From Agrobacterium sp. AGB01 (GTDB taxonomy: Bacteria > Pseudomonadota > Alphaproteobacteria > Rhizobiales > Rhizobiaceae), in assembly GCF_014851585.1 (NCBI RefSeq), contig NZ_JACVAB010000002.1, positions 558,001-622,000 of the forward strand: a stretch of DNA of 64,000 bases, written 5' to 3'. The notes beneath the pieces were generated by a model. It did not search any database and was not told the DNA's origin. It saw only the letters and a program-made list of their open reading frames with translations. Positions 35,497-45,294 of the stretch are shown in pieces. The stretch's first letter is position 1. Every line of letters begins with the position of its first letter. The translations under genes were made by a program, and so were the position numbers.

Positions 35497-35772
35497 TTAC
35501 TCGGGCATCGCCCAGCATTGGAAAACCGATGGGCTGCACATGGATGATACGCGGGTAAGTCCCTCGTCATCATTTGCCGCCACCAGCGCTTCCGGATTGA
35601 TGTCGCCGGAAAGGGTGCGTTTGACCTGCTCCACATAGAACGCATGTGGCAGATCACGATCACCGCTTGCGCGGAGTTCCGTCGCAAGACGATCAATCAA
35701 TTCAGGTGTTTCGATTGAATGTGGCTGGGCTTTGGGGGACGCGGATAACTGCATGCTGTTTGAAGTAATCAT
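35497..35772 (-). CDS. Hypothetical 91-residue protein
   Basis: I do not recognise it. The N-terminal 25 residues are polar and flexible, the middle helical (PELIDRLATELRASGDRDL), and it has two Cys near the C-terminus. The start is well supported by GGAGGAG eight bases upstream. It is followed by the DUF1059 gene 90 bases later on the same strand. An eight-base-arm inverted repeat lies about 60 bases upstream. Confidence 0.65.
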   Translation of the reverse strand: MITSNSMQLSASPKAQPHSIETPELIDRLATELRASGDRDLPHAFYVEQVKRTLSGDINPEALVAANDDEGLTRVSSMCSPSVFQCWAMPE

Positions 35773-35829
35773 GACGATAGCTCCTCCAGTACGTCTGGCT
35801 GGAGACTAACACCACTCATGCATTTCATT

Positions 35830-35849
35830 AACCCCTAATTATAGGGGTT
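35830..35849. promoter_or_regulatory. Inverted repeat upstream of the 91-residue gene
   Basis: AACCCCTA-ATTA-TAGGGGTT: eight-base perfect arms with a four-base spacer, 58 bases upstream of the start. Fits an operator, or a weak terminator of nothing obvious. The remainder of the gap to hemF has no convincing gene. Confidence 0.35.
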
Positions 35850-36037
35850 TCGGTGAAATATTCGTGAAGATTAATATTATGACGGCTACCAAACCAGCGT
35901 ACGCCATTTTGGTGCTTCACCTGATCAAGGCACCCGCAAAGGGCCGTTTGACGAGGCTGCTTCCATTGCGCATTTCAGGTCATTGTTATCGTGGTTTTTT
36001 CGCCGACCGCCGACCGCCGGTCGCTTCAGCGAAGATT

Positions 36038-36949
36038 TTATGGCCAGCGGACGACCGGTGGCAGGGACGACAGGATGGATTCTACATTGCCACCGGTTTT
36101 TAGTCCAAAAAGTGTGCCGCGATCGTAGAGCAGATTGAACTCCACATAACGGCCACGCTGGATCAACTGCTCGTCACGATCATTTTCCGTCCATGGCGTA
36201 TTGAAATTGCTGCGTACAATCTTCGGGTAAACCAGATTGAAGGCGCGACCGACATCCTGAACGAAGGCGAAATTGGCGTTCCAGTCGCCCTTTTCATCGT
36301 CCGGGTGTAGCCAGTCAAAAAAGATGCCGCCGATACCGCGCGCTTCATTGCGGTGTTTGACGAAGAAATAGTCGTCGCACCACTTTTTATAATGTGCGTA
36401 ATCTGCAGCCGGATGGCGGCGACAGGTGATTTCCATGGCTTTGTGGAAAAGCTGGCTATCGCCATCCTCCTGCGTGCGGCGGCGTGCCAGCATAGGCGTC
36501 AAGTCTGCACCACCACCGAACCAGTGACTGGATGTGACCACCATGCGGGTGTTCATATGGACAGTCGGTACGTTGGGATTGACCGGGTGGGCGATTAGCG
36601 AAATGCCGGAGGCCCAGAAGGTTGGATCTTCCTCGGCGCCTGGGATCTGCGAGCGGAAATCTGGCGAAAATTCGCCGTGCACTGTTGAGGTGTGGACGCC
36701 GACCTTTTCAAACACGCGGCCTTCCATCATCGACATGCGGCCACCGCCGCCAGCCCCGCCTTCGCGCTGCCAGTCCTTGGCGACGAAGTAACCCGGCTCC
36801 TGGTCAGAAAGCGGTCCCTGAAGTTCGCGTTCCAGGTTTTCAAAGGATGCGCAGATGGTGTCGCGCAGGCTTTCAAACCAGGCGCGTGCCGCTTCCTTCT
36901 TGTCCTCAATGTCTTCTGGCAAGCCCTTGGGCATTTGCGGCCGGTCCAT
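36038..36949 (-). CDS. hemF: Oxygen-dependent coproporphyrinogen III oxidase
   Basis: 303 residues from the ATG at 36949, with AGGAGAG five bases upstream (the frame is open further upstream but without a good start). It converts coproporphyrinogen III to protoporphyrinogen IX using O2, late in haem synthesis. The family blocks are clear: [45 protein letters not shown] and [10 protein letters not shown], then [19 protein letters not shown]. Divergent from the 91-residue gene at 37095. Confidence 0.96.
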   Translation of the reverse strand: MDRPQMPKGLPEDIEDKKEAARAWFESLRDTICASFENLERELQGPLSDQEPGYFVAKDWQREGGAGGGGRMSMMEGRVFEKVGVHTSTVHGEFSPDFRSQIPGAEEDPTFWASGISLIAHPVNPNVPTVHMNTRMVVTSSHWFGGGADLTPMLARRRTQEDGDSQLFHKAMEITCRRHPAADYAHYKKWCDDYFFVKHRNEARGIGGIFFDWLHPDDEKGDWNANFAFVQDVGRAFNLVYPKIVRSNFNTPWTENDRDEQLIQRGRYVEFNLLYDRGTLFGLKTGGNVESILSSLPPVVRWP

Positions 36950-37094
36950 GTCCGCTCTCCTGCATGTTTTGCGCGCGAACGCCTGACGTTGATTCGCCTT
37001 TATTGTCGCCGCTTTATCAGGCGCGAGGCTTGCGCACAATTTCGACTCGCCAATCGCCCTCCGCCAGAATATCCTATCGGCAGAGGTGAATGTC

Positions 37095-37370
37095 ATGACG
37101 AAATTTACCGGACCGCCACCGCTGGACGGCCTAAAACGGCGTATTAACGCCCATCGCAGGGAACAAGCCCTTGTCGGGGAGGGCGCAAAAAAACACGGCA
37201 TGTTCGTGCGCCAGACATTTTGTCTCACCCGCGAGGATGCTCGCGCCAAGGCGCGTGAATGGTTCGACGCCTTTCCCAAGGCCGCCTACTGGACAGAGGT
37301 GGAAAGCTGGCGCCAGTTGGAAGGGGATCGCATCGAATTTACCATGCGCCGCCTGCCGTCCGCCGACTGA
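37095..37370 (+). CDS. Conserved small hypothetical protein
   Basis: 91 residues from the ATG at 37095 (AGAGG nine bases upstream; a GTG at 37086 is in the same frame). Basic and soluble; the region [20 protein letters not shown] is helical and the end ([13 protein letters not shown]) beta-like. I do not recognise a named domain. Between hemF (divergent) and trmL (convergent, 13 bases away). Confidence 0.7.
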   Translation: MTKFTGPPPLDGLKRRINAHRREQALVGEGAKKHGMFVRQTFCLTREDARAKAREWFDAFPKAAYWTEVESWRQLEGDRIEFTMRRLPSAD

Positions 37371-37383
37371 GTTCCTCCGCGCG

Positions 37384-37842
37384 TTAAAAACCAACCTGAC
37401 GCAACACTTCGCCTGTTATTATGGCGGCGGACATGGCAACGTTGATGGAACGTTGACCTTCGATCATCGGAATGATGATGCGTTCATCGGCCTTGTCATG
37501 CACATGATCAGGCACCCCCGCACTTTCGCGGCCAAACAACAGAATATCGTCTGGCTTGTATTGGATGTCCGTATAAGGAAGGGCAGCCTTGGTGGAGGCG
37601 AGAACCAAACGGCGTCCAGTCGTTGCCCGCCACTCTTCAAAATGTGTCCAGCTGATATGGCGGGTCAAAGCAGCAACGGCCAGATAATCCATGCCGGCAC
37701 GTTTGAGGTTGCGGTCGGAAATATCAAAACCGGCTGGTTCAATGATGTCAACGGCAATGCCAAGACAGGCGGAAAGTCTCAGGATCGTTCCGGTGTTGCC
37801 AGGAATATCGGGTTGATAAAGGGCGATCCTGATGTCGGGCAT
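37384..37842 (-). CDS. trmL: tRNA (cytidine/uridine(34)-2'-O)-methyltransferase
   Basis: 152 residues, single-domain SPOUT methyltransferase. The N-terminal ALYQPDIPGNTGTILRLSAC block and the trefoil-knot segments LLFGRESAGVPDHV and IIPMIEGQRSINVAMSAAI mark TrmL, which methylates the wobble base of tRNA-Leu. Start ATG at 37842. Confidence 0.93.
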   Translation of the reverse strand: MPDIRIALYQPDIPGNTGTILRLSACLGIAVDIIEPAGFDISDRNLKRAGMDYLAVAALTRHISWTHFEEWRATTGRRLVLASTKAALPYTDIQYKPDDILLFGRESAGVPDHVHDKADERIIIPMIEGQRSINVAMSAAIITGEVLRQVGF

Positions 37843-38018
37843 GTGTTTTCCAATTGCAAAAATTTCGAGGCGGTTACCACGGCAGATTGTGCCTGAAAAG
37901 CCACAACCAGTCAGTGGGGCAGTGTCATATTGATAGGGCGTGTCTCGTGGCCCCCTAGGCAGACAACGTTTTTTGATCTACAAGGTGGCATCTTCAACGC
38001 CAAAAAGGGAGGTTCACC

Positions 38019-38075
38019 ATGAATATATCTGTTCGCCGTCACCTTCCGTTTCCCGTGGGCTTTCTTCGAGCCTAG
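38019..38075 (+). CDS. Short ORF with strong RBS before the ABC exporter
   Basis: 18 codons (MNISVRRHLPFPVGFLRA) with AAAGGGAGG six bases upstream of the ATG, in an otherwise empty 378-base gap between trmL and the ABC gene. It could be a leader peptide controlling the exporter, or the footprint of a translated leader; chance is possible. A frame starting at 38125 runs into the ABC gene, but 38221 is the better ABC start. Confidence 0.35.
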   Translation: MNISVRRHLPFPVGFLRA

Positions 38076-38220
38076 GCGTTAACGCGGAACTTACGCGGTT
38101 TCTCACTCTTTTCAGTATCGTCATGTGGCTGTCGTGGCCGCATTCCATGATTTTCCCGTTCGCGCTTCCGGTTTTTTCCGTGTGTTCGCATTTCGGGCGC
38201 ATTTTCTTCGGAGCTTGGCC

Positions 38221-40086
38221 ATGTTCGGCTGGTTTGAAAAACGTCTTGATCCATTTCCCTCTTCGACGCCGGTTGCTCCGGCTCCGAAGTTGCTGCCCTT
38301 TCTGTGGCATTACACAAAACCGGCTGCGCCCTGGCTGTTGTTGCTTGGCTTGATGTCGATGGGTATCGCCATTGCCGAGGTCATGCTCTACCAGTTTTTG
38401 GGAAACATTGTTGACTGGCTGGCAACGGCGAACCGCGAGACATTCCTGCAGGATGAAGGCTGGCATCTGATCGGCATGGCCGCACTCGTGTTGATTGCCC
38501 TGCCGCTGATGGGTGCTTTGCACACGATGACCATGCACCAGACGTTGGCTGGTAACTTTGGCATGATCGCCCGCTGGCAGATGCACCGGTTTCTGCTGCG
38601 CCACTCCATGACCTTCTTTGCAAACGAGTTTGCAGGTCGCGTGTCGACCAAAGTCATGCAGACGGCGCTTGCTATCCGTGAAGTGGCACTCAAGGTTATC
38701 GATGTGTTCGTGTATGCGATCAGCTTCGTTGTTTCGATGCTGTTTCTTGTTGCTGCGGCAGACATTCGTCTTGTGCTGCCGCTGCTTGCATGGCTTTGTT
38801 TCTACATTCTTATTCTGGTCTATTTCGTTCCAAAACTGGGGCGTTTGGCCAAGGAGCAGGCTGATGCGCGTTCTTTGATGACCGGCCGTATCGTCGACAG
38901 CTACACCAATATTTCGACGATCAAGCTGTTTTCACATGCTGGCCGTGAAGAGGTTTATGCACGTGATGGCATGAACATGTTTCTGGAAACCGTGCATCGC
39001 CAGATGCGCAAGATTTCCGGCTTCAACATTCTCATCGATCTCAACAATGCCTTTGTGTTGTTTTCGACCGCCAGTCTCGGGCTTTATTTCTGGCTGAACG
39101 GTTCGGTGACGACAGGTGCTGTTGCCGTTGCGATAGGTCTTTCCATGCGCGTCAATGGCATGTCGCAATGGATCATGTGGGAAGTGACATCGCTGTTTGA
39201 AAACATCGGTACTGTCTATGACGGCATGGGCATGATGACCAAAGCGCATGATATCGTCGACAAGGCAGATGCGCCTGCATTGGCAGCACCAAAAGGCGCC
39301 ATCAGCTATGAGCATGTGCAGTTCCATTACGGCAAGGCACGGGCCGAAGGGACAAAGGGTGTTATCGACAATCTGACGCTGGATATCAAAGCCGGTGAAA
39401 AGGTTGGTCTTGTCGGGCGCTCCGGTGCCGGTAAAACCACGTTGATGAACTTGCTTTTGCGCTTTTACGATCTGGAAGACGGACGCATCACAATTGACGG
39501 TCAGGATATCTCCACCGTCTCGCAGGACAGTCTGCGTTCGTTAATCGGTGTGGTGACGCAGGACACTTCGCTTCTGCATCGTTCGATCCGTGATAACATT
39601 GCTTACGGTCATCCGGGAGCAACGGATGCGCAGATCATCGAGGCGGCAAAACGCGCCAATGCTTGGGACTTCATCGAAACGCTGGAGGACATGTATGGTC
39701 GCACCGGTCTCGATGCGCAGGTGGGTGAGCGTGGTGTCAAGCTTTCGGGCGGCCAGCGCCAGCGTATCGCTATTGCGCGTGTGTTCCTTAAGGATGCGCC
39801 AATCCTTATTCTGGATGAAGCGACATCGGCGCTTGATTCCGAGGTGGAAGCTGCCATTCAGGAAAACCTGTTTGCCTTGATGCAGGGCAAGACGGTTATT
39901 GCGATTGCTCACCGGCTTTCGACACTGACCGAAATGGACCGGCTGATCATTCTTGACCGCGGCCATATCGTTGAGGCTGGATCGCATGGCGAATTGGTTG
40001 AAAAGGGTGGCATCTACGCCGATCTTTGGCACCGGCAGTCCGGCGGCTTCATCCAGGATAATGATGACGACGTTGCTGCGGAATAA
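38221..40086 (+). CDS. ABC exporter half-transporter (fused membrane and ATPase domains) 1
   Basis: 621 residues from the ATG at 38221 with GGAG seven bases upstream. Six helices in the first 330 residues, then an ATPase: Walker A GRSGAGKT (about 399-406), Q-loop VTQDTSLLH, signature LSGGQRQR (about 508), Walker B ILILDEATSALDSE, and H-loop AHRLS. All catalytic residues are intact. Type I exporters of this kind move lipids, drugs or peptides; the substrate is unknown. A paralogue follows in tandem, so a heterodimer is possible, although a terminator separates them. Confidence 0.92.
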   Translation: MFGWFEKRLDPFPSSTPVAPAPKLLPFLWHYTKPAAPWLLLLGLMSMGIAIAEVMLYQFLGNIVDWLATANRETFLQDEGWHLIGMAALVLIALPLMGALHTMTMHQTLAGNFGMIARWQMHRFLLRHSMTFFANEFAGRVSTKVMQTALAIREVALKVIDVFVYAISFVVSMLFLVAAADIRLVLPLLAWLCFYILILVYFVPKLGRLAKEQADARSLMTGRIVDSYTNISTIKLFSHAGREEVYARDGMNMFLETVHRQMRKISGFNILIDLNNAFVLFSTASLGLYFWLNGSVTTGAVAVAIGLSMRVNGMSQWIMWEVTSLFENIGTVYDGMGMMTKAHDIVDKADAPALAAPKGAISYEHVQFHYGKARAEGTKGVIDNLTLDIKAGEKVGLVGRSGAGKTTLMNLLLRFYDLEDGRITIDGQDISTVSQDSLRSLIGVVTQDTSLLHRSIRDNIAYGHPGATDAQIIEAAKRANAWDFIETLEDMYGRTGLDAQVGERGVKLSGGQRQRIAIARVFLKDAPILILDEATSALDSEVEAAIQENLFALMQGKTVIAIAHRLSTLTEMDRLIILDRGHIVEAGSHGELVEKGGIYADLWHRQSGGFIQDNDDDVAAE

Positions 40087-40091
40087 CGAAC

Positions 40092-40121
40092 AAAAGGGCG
40101 GGGCATCCCCGCCCTTTTGTA
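40092..40121 (+). terminator. Terminator between the two ABC genes
   Basis: AAAAGGGCGGGG-CAT-CCCCGCCCTTTT: a 12-base perfect stem with a three-base loop, then GT-rich DNA. Confidence 0.9.
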
Positions 40122-40191
40122 TTTGATCATTACCAAAATATAAGGTGGCAGGCTGCTTTGCGTCTTCGTGGAAAAGGCCTATATCCGTGAC

Positions 40192-42054
40192 ATGGTGATT
40201 TCGAAGCTTTTCAACTTTTTCGAGAACTGGATCCAGCCTTTCGCCCGCAAGGATGATCTGAGGCCACCTGAAACCACATCAGGTTTTATCTGGTTTTATA
40301 TTTCGCAGGCCAAGGCTCCCTTCATTGCCATGCTGATCCTGGGCGGAATGACTGCGGCCATTGAGGCTGCGTTGTTCTGGTTCGTCGGGCGGCTGGTGGA
40401 TGTGCTTGCCAGTGTCAACCCAGGCGATGGCTGGGCAGGATTATTAGGCCAGCATGGCCCTGAACTTGTCGGCATGCTGGTGTTGATTGCCGTGGTACGG
40501 TTTGTTGTTGCTTTGCTGACTGCACTGACCGACCAGCAGATTATTACGCCAGGTTTTTACAATCTGGTGCGTTGGCAATCCTATATGCATGTCGCCCGGC
40601 AATCGCTGAGCTTTTTCCAGAATGACTTTTCCGGACGTATCGTCACCAAGGTCTGGTCGGGCGGCCAGGCGACGGGTGACTTGGTGACGTCGCTGATGGA
40701 AAGCGTGTGGTTCGTTGGCATTTACTCCGTTTCGACCCTCGTCCTTATTGGTGGGCTGGATTGGCGTCTGGCGGCGGTAATCTTTGTCTGGGTTGGGGTG
40801 TTTTCGCTACTGGCGCGTTATTTCGTGCCGCGCATCCGCTACCATTCCAAGGAAACGGCCGAAGCGGCTTCGATGCTGAGTGGCCGTATGGTTGACGCTT
40901 ACAGCAACATCCAGACGCTGCGGCTGTTCGGCCGTGACGATGCCAATGACCGTTACATGCGGCAGGGTTTTGATATTTTTCAGCAGACAACGCTGATGTT
41001 CACACGCTTCATCACGGGTGTCAGAGCGTCGATGGCTTTGCTTTCAGGCGTGATGATCACCTCCATGGCGGCTCTGTGTATCGACCTGTGGCTGGACGGG
41101 CGTATCAGTTCTGGTGCTGTTGCGTTCACACTGGCGCTGGTGCTGCGCCTCAACTTTCTGCTTGGCAGACTGATGACGCAGTTTAACGGTATCATGCGCA
41201 ACTTCGGTACCGTGCAGAATGCTGCGGAACTGATTTCCAAACCGATCGATCTCGTCGATGCGCCAAATGCAACCGAGCTTGTGGTGCGTCGTCCTGAAAT
41301 CCGCTTTGACAACGTCTCCTTCCATTATGGAAATGGAAAGTCGGTGATCGACAAGCTGAACCTTTCGGTTGCGGCGGGTGAGAAGGTTGGCATTGTTGGC
41401 CGCTCCGGTGCCGGTAAATCGACGCTCGTCAATCTTCTCTTACGTTTCTACGACATCGAAAGCGGTCGCATTCTTATTGATGGGCAGGACATTTCCGAGG
41501 TCACGCAGGAAAGCCTGCGTGCTCATATCGGCATGGTGACGCAAGACACGTCACTGCTGCACCGTTCGATCAGGGAAAACATCATGTTTGGCCGCACCGA
41601 CGCGACCGAAGCGCAATTGGTAGAGGCTGTACGGCGCGCAAAATCTGATGATTTTGTCGCACGGTTGGAAGATCAGCGTGGACGCCGCGGGTTTGATGCG
41701 CATGTCGGTGAACGTGGCGTGAAATTGTCGGGTGGTCAGCGTCAGCGTATCGCCATTGCGCGGGTGATGCTGAAGGATGCACCGATCCTTGTACTGGATG
41801 AAGCGACCTCTGCCCTGGATTCCGAGGTGGAAGCGGCAATCCAGAGCAATCTCGATGATTTGATGCAAGGCAAGACCGTTCTTGCGATTGCCCATCGGCT
41901 CTCGACAATTGCGGCGCTCGACCGGCTGATTGTTATGGACAATGGCCGAATCGTGGAGCAGGGCACACATAATCAGCTGATCGGGCAGGGCGGGCTTTAC
42001 GCGACACTCTGGCAGCGGCAGTCCGGTGGCTTTCTTGCCGCCGATGTCGGTTGA
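40192..42054 (+). CDS. ABC exporter half-transporter 2
   Basis: 620 residues from the ATG at 40192; a GTG at 40168 is in frame. Same architecture as the preceding gene and clearly paralogous: Walker A GRSGAGKS (about 402-409), VTQDTSLLHRSIRENI, signature LSGGQRQR (about 512), Walker B ILVLDEATSALDSE, H-loop AHRLS. The membrane half is more diverged than the ATPase half. Probably an old tandem duplication. May pair with the first half-transporter. Confidence 0.92.
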   Translation: MVISKLFNFFENWIQPFARKDDLRPPETTSGFIWFYISQAKAPFIAMLILGGMTAAIEAALFWFVGRLVDVLASVNPGDGWAGLLGQHGPELVGMLVLIAVVRFVVALLTALTDQQIITPGFYNLVRWQSYMHVARQSLSFFQNDFSGRIVTKVWSGGQATGDLVTSLMESVWFVGIYSVSTLVLIGGLDWRLAAVIFVWVGVFSLLARYFVPRIRYHSKETAEAASMLSGRMVDAYSNIQTLRLFGRDDANDRYMRQGFDIFQQTTLMFTRFITGVRASMALLSGVMITSMAALCIDLWLDGRISSGAVAFTLALVLRLNFLLGRLMTQFNGIMRNFGTVQNAAELISKPIDLVDAPNATELVVRRPEIRFDNVSFHYGNGKSVIDKLNLSVAAGEKVGIVGRSGAGKSTLVNLLLRFYDIESGRILIDGQDISEVTQESLRAHIGMVTQDTSLLHRSIRENIMFGRTDATEAQLVEAVRRAKSDDFVARLEDQRGRRGFDAHVGERGVKLSGGQRQRIAIARVMLKDAPILVLDEATSALDSEVEAAIQSNLDDLMQGKTVLAIAHRLSTIAALDRLIVMDNGRIVEQGTHNQLIGQGGLYATLWQRQSGGFLAADVG

Positions 42055-42070
42055 CGACGCCTCGCGCTGA

Positions 42071-43009
42071 TTATTGTTTTTGAATGATGAATTCTGCCTC
42101 GAGGCCGAAATGGTTGGAGCCCATTGCGTCGGGTAGGCGCTTCAAGCTGGTCATCGTTGTTGGCATGCGTGCATAGATATGGTCGATTGGGATGCCAAAT
42201 TTACCGGCCTTGATCGGCCATGTCGCCGGTTCAAAGTTCGCGACATGCAGTTTGTTGACCCGCTGAAAACGCAGCATATCCGGCGCGATGCTGGATGAGT
42301 TGAAGTCGCCAGCAACAATCAGTGGACCTTGCATGCCCATCATGAGCCAGGATGCATTAAACAGTTCCACCTCATGATAATCGTCAAAATAGGGTTTGCT
42401 TAGATGCAAGGCGACCAGATTGACTGTTGTATCGTCAACAGTGACCTTTGCGATTGCCATGCGATCGTGGCGCAGGTCGCTCAAGGTGACGAATTTTGCG
42501 TCGTCCAGCGGATGTTTTGAAAACACCAGAAGATCGCATGTCTCTGTGTCGACTAGGCACCCCATTCGATAAGGGTAGGCGTCAGCGATGCGAGCCAGGT
42601 ATGGGGCTAGAGGCTCACCTTCCATGATGTAGACCACATCTGCTGCAGAGCCGATGATGAACTGTGCGATATGCTCCGCATTGGCATCATTGTCTCCCAA
42701 CATATTGAAAGACATCAGCTTGAATGGGTGACCAGCAATGTTTTCACCGGCCGGCGCAATAAATTCATACCGTAGAACCGCGGCATGGGCGGTGATTGCT
42801 ATGGCCCAGACAAAGAGCAATAGCATGTAACGGCTTCTCAAAACGACAAATAGCACAATGGCTGCGAGCGCGCCGACAATGCCGATGTGAAGCTGGAAGC
42901 TGTAGGTGAATGAAAAAAGCCAGTGATCCCTGACGTAACGAAGACTTCCGGCGAAAAGAAATAGGGTCAGTAAAACGGAAAAAATGCAGGTAAGCCGTGT
43001 TTTCATCAA
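42071..43009 (-). CDS. Endonuclease/exonuclease/phosphatase-family membrane protein
   Basis: 312 residues. Two to three N-terminal helices (about residues 5-22, 38-58, 62-80), then an EEP domain with KLMSFNMLGDN, IMEGEP (the metal-binding Glu), VAGDFNSSS, GIPIDHIYAR and SNHFGLEAEF, the last with the catalytic His. The catalytic domain probably faces the periplasm. Members of this family act on phosphodiesters in nucleic acids or lipids. Convergent with the ABC gene. Confidence 0.86.
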   Translation of the reverse strand: MMKTRLTCIFSVLLTLFLFAGSLRYVRDHWLFSFTYSFQLHIGIVGALAAIVLFVVLRSRYMLLLFVWAIAITAHAAVLRYEFIAPAGENIAGHPFKLMSFNMLGDNDANAEHIAQFIIGSAADVVYIMEGEPLAPYLARIADAYPYRMGCLVDTETCDLLVFSKHPLDDAKFVTLSDLRHDRMAIAKVTVDDTTVNLVALHLSKPYFDDYHEVELFNASWLMMGMQGPLIVAGDFNSSSIAPDMLRFQRVNKLHVANFEPATWPIKAGKFGIPIDHIYARMPTTMTSLKRLPDAMGSNHFGLEAEFIIQKQ

Positions 43010-43310
43010 TCATTCCGAGCCGTAGCGACAAGCGACTGTTGTTAACATGGGGTATGCATGGGCACAATCACGGGCGGAGGAAGTGAAGCGTCTGATTCGC
43101 CAGCTGAACACCCAATGTCATGGCATGAGAACGACAGTGGCCTAAATAATGCTCTGTGAGGGTGGAATTACGGCCGTATTGTGGTGTTCCCTCTTGCCAA
43201 AGGTTGGGATATTTTGCGATCAAACAATTATGCGTGAATTCGATTGGCGCATATTGGCCAGGACTTTTTGGGATGGAGTTGTCTTGGATCAAATAGCAGT
43301 GGGAGGAATC

Positions 43311-43349
43311 ATGCGATTTTCGGCACATTTAGCGCAGAGGATGGTGTAG
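43311..43349 (+). CDS. Short ORF with strong RBS directly before petA
   Basis: 12 codons ([12 protein letters not shown]) with GGGAGGA four bases upstream. Its stop ends two bases before the petA GTG, so ribosomes finishing it could re-initiate at petA. Could be a translation-coupling ORF; not proven. The rest of the 43010-43310 gap shows no gene. Confidence 0.35.
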   Translation: MRFSAHLAQRMV

Positions 43350-43351
43350 CG

Positions 43352-43930
43352 GTGAGCGAACACGTAACAAATAATCATGCGTCGGGTGAACCCACTCGTC
43401 GCGATTTTCTTTATCTAGCAACTGGAATGGCGGGTGTTGTCGGGGCTGCGGCTGTTGCATGGCCGTTCATCGACCAGATGCGTCCAGATGCATCGACGTT
43501 GGCTCTTGCTTCTATTGATGTGGATGTTTCCAGCCTCGAACCCGGCATGTCGCTCACTGTAAAGTGGCGTGGCAAGCCTGTGTTCATCCGCAACCGTACG
43601 GAAAAGGAAATCGAAGAGGCAAAGGCCGTTGCGCTTGCTGACCTCAAGGATCCTGTTGCGCGTAATGCCAACGTTGCTGCCGATGCGCAGGCAACGGATG
43701 TTGACCGCTCTGCTGGTGAAGGCAAGGAAAACTGGATCGTGATGATCGGTTCCTGTACCCATCTTGGTTGCGTTCCGCTCGGTCAGGCCGGCGATTTCGG
43801 CGGGTGGTTCTGTCCCTGCCATGGTTCTCATTACGATACGGCTGGCCGTATTCGTAAAGGCCCAGCGCCTGAGAACCTGCATATTCCGACGTTTGCTTTT
43901 GCATCCGATACCGTCATCAAGATCGGATAA
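43352..43930 (+). CDS. petA: Ubiquinol-cytochrome c reductase, Rieske iron-sulfur subunit
   Basis: 192 residues with a GTG start. The N-terminus has the twin-arginine motif [10 protein letters not shown] and one membrane helix ([15 protein letters not shown]). The [2Fe-2S] cluster ligands lie in [10 protein letters not shown] and CPCHGSHYD. It transfers an electron from ubiquinol to cytochrome c1 in the cytochrome bc1 complex of the inner membrane. First gene of petABC. Confidence 0.96.
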   Translation: MSEHVTNNHASGEPTRRDFLYLATGMAGVVGAAAVAWPFIDQMRPDASTLALASIDVDVSSLEPGMSLTVKWRGKPVFIRNRTEKEIEEAKAVALADLKDPVARNANVAADAQATDVDRSAGEGKENWIVMIGSCTHLGCVPLGQAGDFGGWFCPCHGSHYDTAGRIRKGPAPENLHIPTFAFASDTVIKIG

Positions 43931-43944
43931 AGGGACAGAATATT

Positions 43945-45267
43945 ATGAGTGGTCATTCCAGTTATCAGCCGTCCACCGGCTTAGAAAGATGGATCGATTC
44001 CCGGCTGCCGCTGCCGCGTTTGATCTATGACAGTTTTGTCGCTTATCCGGTTCCGCGCAACCTGAACTATGCCTACACTTTCGGTGCCATGCTTTCGGTT
44101 ATGCTGATCGTGCAGATCCTGACCGGCGTTGTGCTGGCCATGCACTATGCCGCCGAAACAACGGTTGCCTTTAACTCCGTCGAGAAGATCATGCGTGACG
44201 TCAACCACGGTTGGCTGTTGCGTTACATGCACGCAAACGGCGCGTCGTTCTTCTTTATTGCCGTTTATCTCCACATTGCCCGTGGTCTCTATTACGGTTC
44301 CTACAAGGCGCCACGCGAAATCCTCTGGATCCTTGGCTGTGTCATCTACCTCCTGATGATGGCAACCGGCTTCATGGGTTACGTTCTGCCTTGGGGTCAG
44401 ATGTCCTTCTGGGGTGCTACCGTTATCACCGGCTTCTTCACAGCCTTCCCGCTGATCGGTGAATGGTTGCAGCAGTTTCTGCTCGGCGGCTTTGCCGTTG
44501 ACCAGCCAACGCTGAACCGCTTCTTTGCGCTGCACTACCTGCTGCCGTTCATGATTGCAGGTGTTGTTATCCTGCACGTATGGGCGCTGCACGTTACCGG
44601 CCAGACCAACCCGACCGGTGTTGAAGTCAAGAGCAAGACCGATACGGTTCCGTTTACACCTTATGCAACGCTCAAGGATGCATTCGGCGTTTCCATCTTC
44701 CTTATCGTCTATGCCTGGTTCATCTTCTACATGCCGAACTATCTCGGCCATCCGGACAATTACATCCCCGCTGATGCGCTGAAGACACCAGCACACATCG
44801 TTCCAGAATGGTACTACCTGCCGTTCTACGCCATGCTGCGTGCGATCACCTTCAATGTCGGTCCGATCGATTCCAAGCTCGGTGGCGTTCTGGTGATGTT
44901 CGGTGCGATCATCGTGCTGTTCTTCCTGCCTTGGCTGGATACATCCAAGGTTCGTTCGGCTGTGTACCGTCCATGGTACAAGATGCTGTTCTGGGTCTTC
45001 GTCGTAAACGCCATCTTCCTTGGCTGGCTCGGTTCGCAGCCTGCTGAAGGCAGCGGCTTGATCGGTCTGATCTTCGGTGGCGATCTGAAGGGCAACTATG
45101 TTGGCTTCTCTCAGTTGGGTACCCTTTATTATTTCGGTTTCTTCCTGGTGATCATGCCGGTTCTGGGCCTCGTGGAAAAACCACGGCGCATTCCGAATTC
45201 GATTACGGAAGCAGTGTTGGAAAAGAGTGGCAAAACCGCTTCCGCTCCAGCGTCTGCCCAGGCGTAA
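43945..45267 (+). CDS. petB: Cytochrome b of the bc1 complex
   Basis: 440 residues with eight transmembrane helices, the full-length fused form. The haem-ligand His pairs lie in helices B and D ([13 protein letters not shown] and [13 protein letters not shown], and [10 protein letters not shown] and [10 protein letters not shown]), and the Qo-site PEWY motif reads [13 protein letters not shown]. It carries haems bL and bH and the quinol oxidation and quinone reduction sites. 14 bases after petA. Confidence 0.97.
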   Translation: MSGHSSYQPSTGLERWIDSRLPLPRLIYDSFVAYPVPRNLNYAYTFGAMLSVMLIVQILTGVVLAMHYAAETTVAFNSVEKIMRDVNHGWLLRYMHANGASFFFIAVYLHIARGLYYGSYKAPREILWILGCVIYLLMMATGFMGYVLPWGQMSFWGATVITGFFTAFPLIGEWLQQFLLGGFAVDQPTLNRFFALHYLLPFMIAGVVILHVWALHVTGQTNPTGVEVKSKTDTVPFTPYATLKDAFGVSIFLIVYAWFIFYMPNYLGHPDNYIPADALKTPAHIVPEWYYLPFYAMLRAITFNVGPIDSKLGGVLVMFGAIIVLFFLPWLDTSKVRSAVYRPWYKMLFWVFVVNAIFLGWLGSQPAEGSGLIGLIFGGDLKGNYVGFSQLGTLYYFGFFLVIMPVLGLVEKPRRIPNSITEAVLEKSGKTASAPASAQA

Positions 45268-45294
45268 CGGTGGCGACAGAGAGGAATTGAAAAT

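Noticed and set aside
35864..36103. 79-codon ORF between the 91-residue gene and hemF
   Set aside because: Overlaps the hemF 3' end, no ribosome binding site, no recognisable features.
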